The notes under the pieces were generated by a model. It saw nothing but the letters and a program-made list of their open reading frames with translations. It had not been told where the DNA came from and searched no databases. Shown in pieces: positions 24,831 to 34,260 of a stretch of DNA of 64,000 bases. This stretch comes from CAIQPV01 sp964480365 (lineage in GTDB: Bacteria > Pseudomonadota > Gammaproteobacteria > Burkholderiales > Gallionellaceae). Within the stretch, counting starts at the first letter, position 1. The number at the start of each line of letters is the position of its first letter. The stretch covers positions 72,694 through 136,693 of the forward strand of contig CAYZPM010000005.1 of the NCBI GenBank assembly GCA_964480365.1, read 5' to 3'. Made by a program: the position numbers and the translations under genes.

Positions 24831-26969
24831 ATGAGATGTTTATCCTGTTTATCTTTGCTGTTGTTGCTCGTCGCCTGTGATGGCGGCTTGTGGAACAACC
24901 CCTATCCGGTGACGGATAGAGGTAAGTCGATTTTCTACGCTGCCTTCACCGAGCGCCCCAAGCATCTCGACCCGGCGCAGGCCTACAGCGAGAATGAGTA
25001 TGAATTTCTCGCGCAAATCTATCAGCCGCCGCTGCAATACCATTACCTGAAACGCCCGTACACGCTGGTGCCGCAAGCGAGCAGTGCAATGCCCAAAGTC
25101 AGCTATCTGGATAAGAACAACCGACCATTGCCGGACAATGCACCTCCAGACAAGGTAGCGTTTAGCGTGTATGAAATCCATTTGCGCCAGGGTTTGAAAT
25201 ACCAGCCGCATCCAGCCTTCGCGCGCGATACGCAGGGCAAGCCGGAATATTTTGCCTTGACTGCGCAAGACTTGAGCGGCGTCCATGCTTTGGATGATTT
25301 TCCACATAGCGGCACACGCGAAGTGCAAGCAGCGGACTACGTTTACCAGATCAAGCGGCTGGCGCATCCGGCCATAGAATCGCCGATTTCCGCGCTGATG
25401 GCAGAACATATCGTTGGCCTCAAGGACTATGCTGCCACCTTGCTTCAGGCGCAAAAGGCCCATCCGGATGCCTTCCTGAATTTGCACGACTACCCGCTGG
25501 AAGGCGCGCAGGCGGTGGATGAACATACGTATCGCATCAAGGTGTATGGCAAATATCCGCAGTTTGCCTATTGGTTAGCGATGCCGTTTTTCGCGCCGAT
25601 GCCGGTTGAGGCCGAGCGTTTCTATGCGCAGGAGGGGATGCGCGAACGTAACCTCATTCTGGATTGGTGGCCAGTCGGCAGCGGGCCGTATTACCTGTCG
25701 GAGAACAATCCAAACCAGCGCATGGTGCTGACAAAAAACCCCAATTTTTCAGGCGAGTTTTATCCGACAGAAGGTGATCCGGGCGACAAGGAGGCAGGGT
25801 TGATGGTTGATGCGGGCAAGCCGCTGCCGTTGATTGAAAAAGTGGTGTTCAGCCTGGAAAAGGAAACCATCCCCTACTGGAATAAATTCTTGCAAGGATT
25901 TTACGATGCTTCCGGCATCAGCTCCGACAGCTTCGATCAGGCCGTGCAGATGAGCGTCAGCGGCGAAGCCAATGTTACCGACGAGATGAAAGCGCAAGGC
26001 ATCACGCTCTCAACTTCCGTTGCCACTTCCACCATGTACATTGGTTTCAACTGGCTCGATCCGATAGTGGGTGGAAGTTCAGAGAAAGCTAGAAAGCTGC
26101 GCCAGTCGATCTCCATCGCAGTGGACTGGGAAGAGTTCATTTCCATTTTCGCCAATGGGCGTGGCATTGCCGCCCAGTCACCCATCCCGCCCGGCATCTT
26201 CGGCTATCGCGAGGGCGAGGCGGGCATCAACCACTACGTGTACGATTGGGCAAACGGTGCTCAGAAACGCAAACCTATCGAAGTAGCGAAAAAACTGCTC
26301 GCAGAGGCGGGTTACCCGAATGGCTTGGACGAAAAAACCAGGCAACCGCTGGTGATTTACCTCGACACTACGCCCACCGCGCTGGGCGCCAAGTCGCGCA
26401 TGGACTGGCTGCGCAAGCAGTTCGACAAGCTCAACCTGCAACTGGTGCTGCGTAGCACTGACTACAACCGGTTTCAAGACAAGGTACGCAAGGGCGACAC
26501 GCAACTGTTCTATTACGGCTGGAACGCCGACTATCCCGACCCGGAAAATTTCCTGTTCCTGTTGAACGGCGCGCAAGCCAAGGTGAGCAAGGGCGGCGAG
26601 AACGCTTCCAACTACAGCAATCAGGAATACGACCGCCTGTTTGAACAGATGAAGAACATGGACAATGGTTCCGCGCGTCAAGCCATCATAGACCGGATGC
26701 TGGAAATCCTGCGTCGGGATTCGCCTTGGATGTGGGGTGAGAATCCCAAGGACTACGTGCTGCACCATAGCTGGCTATACAACAGCAAACCCAACAAGAT
26801 GGCGCTAAATAACCTTAAATATCTTCGCATAGATGCGGCGCAACGTGACGAACTGCGCAAGCAATGGAATCAGCCGCTGCTGTGGCCGTTGTGGTTGCTG
26901 GGGATTGCACTGACGGCGTTTGGCTGGTGGTTGTGGCAAGCGTTGCGGAAACGCGAGGAAGCAAGATGA
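24831..26969 (+). CDS. peptide-type ABC transporter substrate-binding lipoprotein (SBP family 5)
   Basis: 712 residues. The N-terminus is a lipoprotein signal (LLLLLVAC, lipid on Cys near 16). A family-5 extracellular solute-binding domain spans about 30-660. Unusually, the C-terminus adds a hydrophobic helix (LLWPLWLLGIALTAFGWWLW) and a basic tail, so the protein would be held at both ends. The stop overlaps the first permease by ATGA, and two permeases and a fused ATPase follow: a complete Opp/Dpp/Yej-like uptake system for peptides or similar solutes. No strong ribosome site precedes the ATG. Confidence 0.92.
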   Translation: MRCLSCLSLLLLLVACDGGLWNNPYPVTDRGKSIFYAAFTERPKHLDPAQAYSENEYEFLAQIYQPPLQYHYLKRPYTLVPQASSAMPKVSYLDKNNRPLPDNAPPDKVAFSVYEIHLRQGLKYQPHPAFARDTQGKPEYFALTAQDLSGVHALDDFPHSGTREVQAADYVYQIKRLAHPAIESPISALMAEHIVGLKDYAATLLQAQKAHPDAFLNLHDYPLEGAQAVDEHTYRIKVYGKYPQFAYWLAMPFFAPMPVEAERFYAQEGMRERNLILDWWPVGSGPYYLSENNPNQRMVLTKNPNFSGEFYPTEGDPGDKEAGLMVDAGKPLPLIEKVVFSLEKETIPYWNKFLQGFYDASGISSDSFDQAVQMSVSGEANVTDEMKAQGITLSTSVATSTMYIGFNWLDPIVGGSSEKARKLRQSISIAVDWEEFISIFANGRGIAAQSPIPPGIFGYREGEAGINHYVYDWANGAQKRKPIEVAKKLLAEAGYPNGLDEKTRQPLVIYLDTTPTALGAKSRMDWLRKQFDKLNLQLVLRSTDYNRFQDKVRKGDTQLFYYGWNADYPDPENFLFLLNGAQAKVSKGGENASNYSNQEYDRLFEQMKNMDNGSARQAIIDRMLEILRRDSPWMWGENPKDYVLHHSWLYNSKPNKMALNNLKYLRIDAAQRDELRKQWNQPLLWPLWLLGIALTAFGWWLWQALRKREEAR

Positions 26970-27943
26970 TCGCCTACCTCATCCGCCGCATTCTCTACGC
27001 TATTCCGATACTCGTTGGCGTAAACCTGCTCACTTTCGCGCTGTTTTTCGTGGTGAACACGCCGGACGATATGGCGCGGATGCAACTCGGCATCAAGCGC
27101 GTCACACCGGATGCTATCGCAAAGTGGAAGGAGCAGCACGGTTATGACAAGCCGCTCTTGTATAACGCCGGGGCAACAGGAGCGAGCAAATTGACGAACA
27201 CGATTTTCTTCGAGAAGTCGGCCAGCATGTTCGTGTTCGATTTCGGTTACTCCGACGACGGGCGCAACATCACGCGGGAAATCCAGACGCGCATGATGCC
27301 CAGCCTTGCTATCGCGCTACCGACTTTCTTTGTTGGACTGCTCATTTACATCACCTTCGCGCTGCTGATGACGCTGTTTCGCGCCACCGCGCTGGACATC
27401 GCGGGCGTCGCGCTGTGCGTGGTGCTGATGTCGGTGTCCGGGTTGTTTTACATCATCGGCGGGCAATTCATGGCGAGCAAGCTGTGGCACTGGATGCCGA
27501 TCTCAGGTTATGCGGGCGGGCTGGATAGCATCAAGTTTGTGGTGCTGCCCATCATTATTGGCGTGGCGGGCAGCGTGGGTTCCAGCAGCCGCTGGTATCG
27601 CACTATTTTTCTGGAAGAGATTGGCAAGGACTATGTGCGTACTGCGCGTGCCAAGGGTGTGTCTGAGTTGCGCGTGTTGTTCAGTCATGTGCTAAAGAAC
27701 GCGATGATTCCGATTCTGACAGGCGTAGTGGTGGTCATTCCGCTGCTGTTCTTGGGCAGCCTGCTGACCGAATCGTTCTTCGGCATTCCGGGGCTGGGCA
27801 GCTACACCATAGATGCCATCAACGCGCAGGATTTCGGTGTGGTGCGCGCAATGGTGTTTCTCGGCTCGGTGCTGTACATAGTCGGGCTGATTCTGACGGA
27901 TGTCTCATATACCGTGGTAGATCCGAGGGTGAGGTTGCAATGA
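26966..27943 (+). CDS. ABC transporter permease 1 (OppB/YejB-like)
   Basis: 325 residues from the ATG overlapping the previous stop. The start MIAYLIRRILYAIPILVGV is typical of OppB/DppB/YejB. The EAA-type loop (DYVRTARAKGVSELRVLFSHVLKNA) and about six membrane helices are present, ending in DPRVRL. The TGA stop lies inside TTGCAATGATG, the 11-bp sequence duplicated around the repeat element that follows. Confidence 0.93.
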   Translation: MIAYLIRRILYAIPILVGVNLLTFALFFVVNTPDDMARMQLGIKRVTPDAIAKWKEQHGYDKPLLYNAGATGASKLTNTIFFEKSASMFVFDFGYSDDGRNITREIQTRMMPSLAIALPTFFVGLLIYITFALLMTLFRATALDIAGVALCVVLMSVSGLFYIIGGQFMASKLWHWMPISGYAGGLDSIKFVVLPIIIGVAGSVGSSSRWYRTIFLEEIGKDYVRTARAKGVSELRVLFSHVLKNAMIPILTGVVVVIPLLFLGSLLTESFFGIPGLGSYTIDAINAQDFGVVRAMVFLGSVLYIVGLILTDVSYTVVDPRVRLQ

Positions 27944-28106
27944 TGGAATGCAAAAAACTTTTACCACAGAGACACAGAGACACAGAGAGAATCAAAATCT
28001 CAAGCCTTCCCATTTCGCTGGGCAATGAAGGTGTTGTTTTGGGCTGCAGATTTTCCTCTGTGCCTCTGTGTCTCTGTGGTGGATTTTTGGGTTGCTTGCA
28101 ATGATG
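27935..28106. repeat. MITE-like CCACAGAGACACAGAG element with 11-bp flanking duplication
   Basis: An element of about 150 bp (27946-28095) with long inverted ends: ACCACAGAGACACAGAG near 27962 and its inverse CTCTGTGTCTCTGTGGT near 28080. It is bounded on both sides by TTGCAATGATG (27935-27945 and 28096-28106). The left copy contains the stop of permease 1, the right copy the start of permease 2. The repeat type is widespread in bacterial genomes; the duplication indicates insertion into an overlapping stop/start. Confidence 0.8.
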
Positions 28107-29537
28107 CCCGTCATACTCTGGACCGATGCCTTGATTTTTCTGCTCATCGTGGTGGGTACCGCATCTGCGTGGTGGATAAGGCGGCGTCCGCATCTCATGC
28201 TGCCATGGCAGCGCGTGGCGAAGAGCCGCGTGGGCATGGTGTCACTGTTAGTGCTGTCGTTGTTCATTCTCGTCGGCGTGCTGGATACGCTGCATTACCG
28301 CGCGGCCTTGCCGGAGAAAAGTAACGGGCAGACCGTGTATTCGCCGGAGGTGCTGAGCGTTTTCGATGCGCTCGCCAGCGGCCTGCGCAGCCGTACCGAA
28401 AAGACTTATTCCGCGCCGCTGGCGGCGTATCTGTACGCAAAGGAAAGTATCGAAACGCCGGACGGCAAGATACTGCGCGACTATCCGCGCTTGAAATTCG
28501 GCGGGGCGCATCTGGCTGATCCTGAACGCGAACTGGCTGGCGATGTGGTGCGGCGGGCGTTACTTGGAGCGTTGGGCGGGTTGCTGGTTGGGGTATTCTT
28601 GATTACCGTTTTTCGTGCGTCATTCCCGCGCAGGCGGGAATCCAGCGATTCTAAACAAAATGCATTTTTTAATGGCTGGATTCCCGCCTGCGCGGGAATG
28701 ACGGAAAGTAAAATTTTCAGGGCTGTGTTGATAACTGCTTTGCTGCTCGCAGCACTCATCGGCGCAGTCGCTAACCTCACTTCCGTCTACCACGTCCTCG
28801 GTACAGACAAGGTCGGCCAGGACGTGCTCTACCTCTCGCTGAAAAGCATCCGTACCGGTCTGGTGATCGGTACGGTCACCACGTTGGTGATGCTGCCATT
28901 CGCACTGCTGCTCGGTGTGGCAGCCGGTTATTTTCGCGGCTGGGTGGACGATGTGATCCAGTACATCTACACCGTTCTGAGCTCCATTCCCAGCGTGCTG
29001 CTGATCGCGGCGGCGGTGCTGATGATGCAAGTGGTGATCGAGATGCATGCAAACTGGTTCGAGACGGCTGCCGCGCGCGCTGATGTGCGCTTGCTGTGTT
29101 TATGCATGATCCTCGGCGTGACCAGTTGGACCGGGCTGTGCCGGTTGCTGCGCGGCGAGACGCTGAAGCTGCGCGAGCAGGAATACATCCAGGCGGCGCA
29201 GGCGTTCGGCGTGTCGTCGTTCCGCATTCTCACGCGCCACATCGTGCCCAACGTGATGCACATCGTGCTGATTTCGGTGGTGATGGATTTCAGTGCGCTG
29301 GTGCTGGCCGAGGCGGTGCTGTCCTATGTCGGCGTGGGTGTGGATCCGTCCACCATCAGTTTCGGCACCATGATTAACGCGGCACGGCTGGAAATGGGAC
29401 GTGATCCGATGGTGTGGTGGGCGCTGGCCTCAGCCTTCAGTTTCATGCTGGTGCTGGTGCTGGCGGCGAACCTGTTTGCCGATGCGGTGCGCGATGCGTT
29501 CGATCCGAGGTTGAACCGGACGGAGAGTGTGACGTGA
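28101..29537 (+). CDS. ABC transporter permease 2 (OppC/YejE-like) with in-frame repeat insertion
   Basis: 478 residues from the ATG at 28101. A GTG further upstream lies inside the repeat element and is unlikely to be the original start. The C-terminal half is a normal OppC-type permease, with the EAA loop (EYIQAAQAFGVSSFRILTRHIVPN) and DPRLNR end. An N-terminal periplasmic region of about 130 residues makes it longer than usual, as in YejE-like proteins. Residues around 173-205 (RASFPRRRESS...IPACAGMT) are translated from a palindromic repeat at 28620-28704. The stop overlaps the ATPase gene's GTG start (GTGA). Confidence 0.9.
   Translation: MMPVILWTDALIFLLIVVGTASAWWIRRRPHLMLPWQRVAKSRVGMVSLLVLSLFILVGVLDTLHYRAALPEKSNGQTVYSPEVLSVFDALASGLRSRTEKTYSAPLAAYLYAKESIETPDGKILRDYPRLKFGGAHLADPERELAGDVVRRALLGALGGLLVGVFLITVFRASFPRRRESSDSKQNAFFNGWIPACAGMTESKIFRAVLITALLLAALIGAVANLTSVYHVLGTDKVGQDVLYLSLKSIRTGLVIGTVTTLVMLPFALLLGVAAGYFRGWVDDVIQYIYTVLSSIPSVLLIAAAVLMMQVVIEMHANWFETAAARADVRLLCLCMILGVTSWTGLCRLLRGETLKLREQEYIQAAQAFGVSSFRILTRHIVPNVMHIVLISVVMDFSALVLAEAVLSYVGVGVDPSTISFGTMINAARLEMGRDPMVWWALASAFSFMLVLVLAANLFADAVRDAFDPRLNRTESVT
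28599..28737. repeat. dRS3-like palindromic repeat inserted in frame in permease 2
   Basis: Two 20-mers of the form ATTCCC-N8-GGGAAT, namely ATTCCCGCGCAGGCGGGAAT (28622-28641) and ATTCCCGCCTGCGCGGGAAT (28680-28699), face each other across 38 bp. Similar flanks TTGATTACCG (28599) and TTGATAACTG (28728), 129 bp apart, may be an aged target duplication. 129 is a multiple of three, so the frame is kept. Confidence 0.75.
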
Positions 29538-31549
29538 CTCAGTTGCTGAAGGTTGATGGTTTGGTCACGCGACTGCGCAACGGCGCGCGCATCGTGGACG
29601 ATATTTCATTCAGTATAAAACAGGGCGAGACCTTCGCCTTGCTGGGCGAATCCGGTTGCGGCAAATCCATGACCGCGCTGTCGCTGATGCGCCTGCTGCC
29701 CGATAGCGTGCATGTCGAGAGCGGCGCGATACGGCTTGATGAGGCGGATATTCTGGCGCTGCCCGAGCGTTCCATGCGCGAAGTTCGCGGCGGCAGGATG
29801 GCGATGATTTTTCAGGAACCGGGCTTGAGTTTGAACCCAGTGATGACAGTGGGCGAGCAGATTGCCGAGGCGTTGGAGCTGCATCAGGCACTGCGCGGTG
29901 CGGCGGGTCGCGCGCGTTGTGTAGAGTTGTTGGATCAAGTTGGTATACCCGACGCAGCACGACGTTTGCATGAATATCCGTTCCAGCTTTCCGGCGGCAT
30001 GAAGCAGCGCGTGATGATCGCGATGGCACTCGCCGGGCAGCCGAAGTTGCTGGTCGCGGACGAACCGACCACTGCGTTGGATGTGACTATCCAGGCGCAG
30101 GTGCTGCAACTGCTGCGCGACACGCAACAGCAAAACGGTATGGCAATGCTGCTCATCACGCATGACCTTGGCGTGGTTGCCGAAATGGCGCACCAGGTCG
30201 CGGTGATGTATGCCGGGCATATTGTTGAACTGGCATCGCGCGAGTACCTGTTCTCACAACCTGCGCATCCCTACACGCAAAAATTGTTTGCCGCCTTGCC
30301 GGATACCGCACGCAGCGGGCAGCCGTTGGCAGCCATTCCCGGCAGTGTGCCGCCGCTGCATGATATCCCCACGGGGTGCCGCTTCGCACCGCGCTGCGAC
30401 AAGGCTTGGGAGCTATGCCACGAACAGGCGCCGGAGTGGACGACGCTGGGCGTAGGGCAGGGAGTGAGGTGCCATTTGTACTCTGCCGCTGATATGACAG
30501 TAAGGGATAAGGGAGAAGAGATAAGGGTAGATGCCGTGCCCAGGTTTTCCCCTTCTCCCTTCTCACTTTTCCCTTTACTTTTGCAGGTTGAAAACCTGCA
30601 AGTCCATTTCCCTATCCGCAAAGGCATATTGCAACGTACCGTGGGGCACGTCAGAGCAGTGGATGGCGTGTCTCTGTCCATCGCGGCGGGGCGCACATTG
30701 GCGCTGGTGGGGGAGTCAGGCTGTGGCAAGACCACGGCAGGCAAGGCGCTACTGCAATTGATTACGCCTAGCGCAGGCAGCGTGCGCTTTGCGGGCAACG
30801 AACTGATCGGACTCAAGGCACAAGAGTTGCGCAAGCAGCGCGCGGGAATGCAGATGGTGTTTCAAGACCCTTATGCTTCACTGAATCCGAAAATGCGTGT
30901 GGCGGAAATTCTCGAAGAAGGTATGGATGCGCTGGGTGTCGCCAACAACAGCGGCGAGAGGCAACGGCGCATTGATGAGTTGCTGGATCAGGTGGGGTTG
31001 GCGCAGGCCGCGAAATGGCGCTATCCGCACGAATTTTCCGGCGGGCAGCGGCAGCGCATCGCGATTGCCCGCGCGCTGGCGGTGAACCCGAAACTGCTGA
31101 TCTGCGATGAGCCGACCAGCGCGCTGGACGTGTCGGTGCAGGCGCAGATATTGAACCTGCTGAAATCGTTGCAGCACGAGTTGAACCTGAGTTACCTGTT
31201 CATCTCGCACAACCTCGCGGTGGTGGAATATCTCGCGCATGAGGTTTGTGTGATGTACTTGGGGCGCATCGTGGAGCGTGGGTCAGTGGATGAGGTGCTA
31301 CACCATGCGCGGCATCCCTACACCCAGGCGCTGCTGTCCGCCGTTCCGCGTATAGACGGGCATGGCGCTGAAGTAGTACGTCTGGCGGGTGATATGCCGT
31401 CCCCCGCGAATCCGCCGCAGGGCTGTCACTTTCACCCGCGTTGCCCGCATGTCATGCCGATTTGCCGCGCGGTTTATCCGGGCGCAACGGACGCCAGCGC
31501 AACGCACCATGTGCATTGCCATCTGTATGGCGAAGGGAAGGAAATCTAA
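29534..31549 (+). CDS. fused double ABC ATPase of peptide transporter (DppD-DppF/YejF-like)
   Basis: 671 residues from a GTG that overlaps the permease stop. Two complete ATPase domains: Walker A GESGCGKSM with signature LSGGMKQR, and Walker A GESGCGKTT with signature FSGGQRQR. Each ends in an oligopeptide-transporter C-terminal motif with Cys pairs (CRFAPRCDKAWELC; CHFHPRCPHVMPIC). The linker between them (about 318-352) is translated from an AAGGGAGAAG-type inverted repeat and is probably dispensable. The gene completes the transporter and converges with mltD, overlapping it by 4 bases. Confidence 0.94.
   Translation: MTQLLKVDGLVTRLRNGARIVDDISFSIKQGETFALLGESGCGKSMTALSLMRLLPDSVHVESGAIRLDEADILALPERSMREVRGGRMAMIFQEPGLSLNPVMTVGEQIAEALELHQALRGAAGRARCVELLDQVGIPDAARRLHEYPFQLSGGMKQRVMIAMALAGQPKLLVADEPTTALDVTIQAQVLQLLRDTQQQNGMAMLLITHDLGVVAEMAHQVAVMYAGHIVELASREYLFSQPAHPYTQKLFAALPDTARSGQPLAAIPGSVPPLHDIPTGCRFAPRCDKAWELCHEQAPEWTTLGVGQGVRCHLYSAADMTVRDKGEEIRVDAVPRFSPSPFSLFPLLLQVENLQVHFPIRKGILQRTVGHVRAVDGVSLSIAAGRTLALVGESGCGKTTAGKALLQLITPSAGSVRFAGNELIGLKAQELRKQRAGMQMVFQDPYASLNPKMRVAEILEEGMDALGVANNSGERQRRIDELLDQVGLAQAAKWRYPHEFSGGQRQRIAIARALAVNPKLLICDEPTSALDVSVQAQILNLLKSLQHELNLSYLFISHNLAVVEYLAHEVCVMYLGRIVERGSVDEVLHHARHPYTQALLSAVPRIDGHGAEVVRLAGDMPSPANPPQGCHFHPRCPHVMPICRAVYPGATDASATHHVHCHLYGEGKEI
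30497..30586. repeat. purine-rich inverted repeat in the ATPase linker
   Basis: AGTAAGGGATAAGGGAGAAG (from 30499) is matched imperfectly by the inverse of CCTTCTCCCTTCTCACTTTT...CCCTTTACT (30550-30579). The frame stays open through it and both flanking domains are complete. Confidence 0.5.
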
Positions 31550-33171
31550 CGGTTTAGGGCTACATGCACGCGATGCAGCGACTTGCGTGCCAAGTGTTTC
31601 CTGCCGTTGGCGCTGGCTAGTCGGATATTGTGGTTCTTGCCTAGCTTGGCTACGTGATGCGATCTGGCGGATCGTGCTGTCTGTGCGATGGTGATAGTTT
31701 GTCCAATACTGAGATGCGAGATATTGTTGTTCTGGCTTTGCAGTTTCACCACGCTTACATGGTAGCGGTGCGAGAGGCTGCTTAGCGTTTCACCTTTTTT
31801 CACGGTATGCGTAATGGTGCGTCCAAGCGACTTGTCGCTGGGCACGAGGTGAGTATTGAATGCCTCGAATTCGTTGTCCGCCCCTTCGCCATTTAGCGGA
31901 ACCAGCAGCGATTGCCCGTTGCTCAGTTTGGCACGTGGCGAGAGTCCGTTGACGGACTTGAGTTTTTCGACAGACAGGCCGAAGCGCGGTGCGACCTTAT
32001 CGAGGCGTTCGCCCTTTTTGCTGCGGTACGCTTGCCACGATACCAGCGGCTCGTTGTAGCTATCCAGATTGGCGCGGAAGGTCTCTGCCTTGTCTACCGG
32101 CAGCAATAACACGTCGGCGTTTTCTTGCAGGATCACCGGGCGGTTGTGCGCGGGATTGAGCGCGATGAATTCTTCCAGTGAAATGTCGGCAAGCTTGGCG
32201 GCGAGTTTGACGTCGATGTGGCGTGCCGTGGTGACGGCAGCGAAATAGGGCTGGTTGGGGACGGATTGCAGCGTCAGACCGAACTTTTCCGGGTTGCTGA
32301 CGATGTTCTTTATCGCGAGCAACTTGGGTACGTAGTTGCGCGTTTCGTCAGGCATTTTCAGGCTGGCATAATTTGTCGGCAGACCGTGCCTGCGGTTGTG
32401 CTCCTGAGCGCGTTCAACCGCGCCTTCGCCCCAGTTGTAGGCGGCCAGTGCTAGTTCCCAATCGCCGAACTGATCATGCAGTTTTTGCAGGTAATCCAAT
32501 GCGCCCTTGGTTGCATTGACGATGTCGCGCCGCCCGTCATACCACCAGTTCTGCTGTAGCCCGAAATTCCTGCCGGTGGAGGGAATAAACTGCCAGATGC
32601 CCGATGCATTTCCAATCGAATAGGCACCGGGATTGAATGCGCTTTCGATCATCGGTAGCAACGCGATTTCCGTCGGCATGCCGCGTTTTTCCACTTCTTC
32701 TGTGATGAAGTAAAGGTAGCGCTGGGAACGTTCCATCATGCGTGCTACGTAGTCTGGGCGGTCGGCGTACCACTGTTCGTGGCGCGCAATCAGTGGACTG
32801 TCCAGATCATGCATTGCGAATCCATTGCGGATGCGTTGCCACAAATCGTTTTGTGCAAGGCTGGCATCGGCGATGGGTGCCGGATTGATGTTGGTGGTAT
32901 CGGCAGAGGGAATGGTGGGAGCAGTGGCGGGTGGAACAGGTATGGCGGCGGGCAGGGGTGTTGCCGGGATGGAATTTGTTAACGGAGCCGCCAAGGTATC
33001 ATTATTCAGTACAATCACTTCCTTTGCAGGCACAGTAGCTTCTTTGTCCGCGCTCAGTGCAGGTTCTTCAGCGACATTCAGCGCAGCCGCTTCCACAGCA
33101 CTCATGGCAGGCGTTGGCGCAAGCGCAACAATGGCCGAAAAAACGAATAAAAATAAGCGGCTAAAAAACAC
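31546..33171 (-). CDS. mltD: membrane-bound lytic murein transglycosylase D-like, with LysM
   Basis: 541 residues. Signal peptide (MFFSRLFLFVFSAIVALAP, cleaved near AMSA), then a Pro/Ala-rich linker (about 50-95) and an SLT catalytic domain (about 150-270) with the catalytic Glu in LLPMIESAFNPGA and the markers SGIWQFIPSTGR and ALAAYNWGEG. Two LysM-type peptidoglycan-binding segments follow (about 380-430 and 450-495, VKKGETLSSLSHRYHVS). It cleaves peptidoglycan glycan strands to 1,6-anhydro products. Unlike E. coli MltD it lacks an obvious lipobox. Confidence 0.92.
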   Translation of the reverse strand: MFFSRLFLFVFSAIVALAPTPAMSAVEAAALNVAEEPALSADKEATVPAKEVIVLNNDTLAAPLTNSIPATPLPAAIPVPPATAPTIPSADTTNINPAPIADASLAQNDLWQRIRNGFAMHDLDSPLIARHEQWYADRPDYVARMMERSQRYLYFITEEVEKRGMPTEIALLPMIESAFNPGAYSIGNASGIWQFIPSTGRNFGLQQNWWYDGRRDIVNATKGALDYLQKLHDQFGDWELALAAYNWGEGAVERAQEHNRRHGLPTNYASLKMPDETRNYVPKLLAIKNIVSNPEKFGLTLQSVPNQPYFAAVTTARHIDVKLAAKLADISLEEFIALNPAHNRPVILQENADVLLLPVDKAETFRANLDSYNEPLVSWQAYRSKKGERLDKVAPRFGLSVEKLKSVNGLSPRAKLSNGQSLLVPLNGEGADNEFEAFNTHLVPSDKSLGRTITHTVKKGETLSSLSHRYHVSVVKLQSQNNNISHLSIGQTITIAQTARSARSHHVAKLGKNHNIRLASANGRKHLARKSLHRVHVALNR

Positions 33172-33409
33172 TATTGGTGTCCGGGAAATTCAGATTTACG
33201 CGATGGTAGCCGAGGGAACCAAGAGCGTCAATCAATTTAGGCCAAATATCCCCATAAACATGTTGTTAGGATATATGTTTGTTTGTACTATGCACTCGTT
33301 TCAGAAGAGGCTTTAGGAGTCGTGGCGGGATAATTGTTTAACGTTAAGATAAATTGACGCATATCGCATCGCCTCACATAATCAGCAGTATTTTCAGGAT
33401 GTGCCGTCA

Positions 33410-34243
33410 ATGAATACCATGCACGAAATAAAACCCGGTCAGTCCATCGAGTTGCTGAAGGAGTTGCATATCCTCACCCGCGACGGCAAGATGAATCAGG
33501 ACTCGCGGCGCAAGCTCAAGCAGGTGTATCACCTCTATCAATTCATTGAGCCGCTGCTGCAAGAAATTCAACGACATCACCCTGATATCAATTTGGTGGA
33601 TCATGGGGCAGGAAAGTCATATCTGGGCTTCATCCTGTATGACCTGTTCTTCAAGTCGTTGCAGGGTGATTCACACATCACCGGCATTGAAACGCGCGAG
33701 GAACTGGTTGCGCACTCGCGCGAACTCGCGTCACGTCTGGGTTTCGGTGGCATGTCATTTTTAAATCTATCTGTTGCGGAATCCATCGAATCCGATAAAT
33801 TACCCGCCAGGGTGGATGTGGTCACCGCGCTGCATGCCTGCGATACCGCCACCGACGATGCTATTCACTTTGCGCTGAAGAAGCAGGCGCAACTCATCGT
33901 GCTGGCACCCTGTTGCCAGGCCGAAGTGGCAGCAGTGTTGCGCAAGAACAAAGGCAAGCAACTGGCAAAAAATTCACTGACCGAACTCTGGCGCCACCCT
34001 ATCCACACCCGCGAATTCGGTAGCCACGTTACTAACGTGTTGCGTTGCCTGCAACTGGAAGCGCACGGCTACCAGGTGACGGTGACCGAGTTGGTAGGAT
34101 GGGAACATTCGATGAAAAACGAACTCATCATCGCAAGCTACAAAAACCTGCCGCGCCAGCGTGCGGCAGAGCGGTTGAATGAAGTGCTGCAAACTTTGGG
34201 CCTGGAAGAAATGGGCGGGCGTTTTTTTGCGGTGATGAATTGA
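33410..34243 (+). CDS. SAM-dependent methyltransferase (Methyltransf_32-like)
   Basis: 277 residues. The ATG at 33410 is preferred over a GTG at 33401 because AGGA lies at a workable distance. A Rossmann methyltransferase core is visible: LVDHGAGKSYLGFILYD (motif I, about residue 65), the acidic end ITGIETREEL, and TALHACDTATDDAI followed by IVLAPCCQAEV. These last two motifs are typical of the Methyltransf_32 group, which includes RNA- and protein-modifying enzymes; the substrate here is unknown. It converges with the thioredoxin gene 18 bp away. Confidence 0.82.
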   Translation: MNTMHEIKPGQSIELLKELHILTRDGKMNQDSRRKLKQVYHLYQFIEPLLQEIQRHHPDINLVDHGAGKSYLGFILYDLFFKSLQGDSHITGIETREELVAHSRELASRLGFGGMSFLNLSVAESIESDKLPARVDVVTALHACDTATDDAIHFALKKQAQLIVLAPCCQAEVAAVLRKNKGKQLAKNSLTELWRHPIHTREFGSHVTNVLRCLQLEAHGYQVTVTELVGWEHSMKNELIIASYKNLPRQRAAERLNEVLQTLGLEEMGGRFFAVMN

Positions 34244-34260
34244 GATATCGATAGACATGT

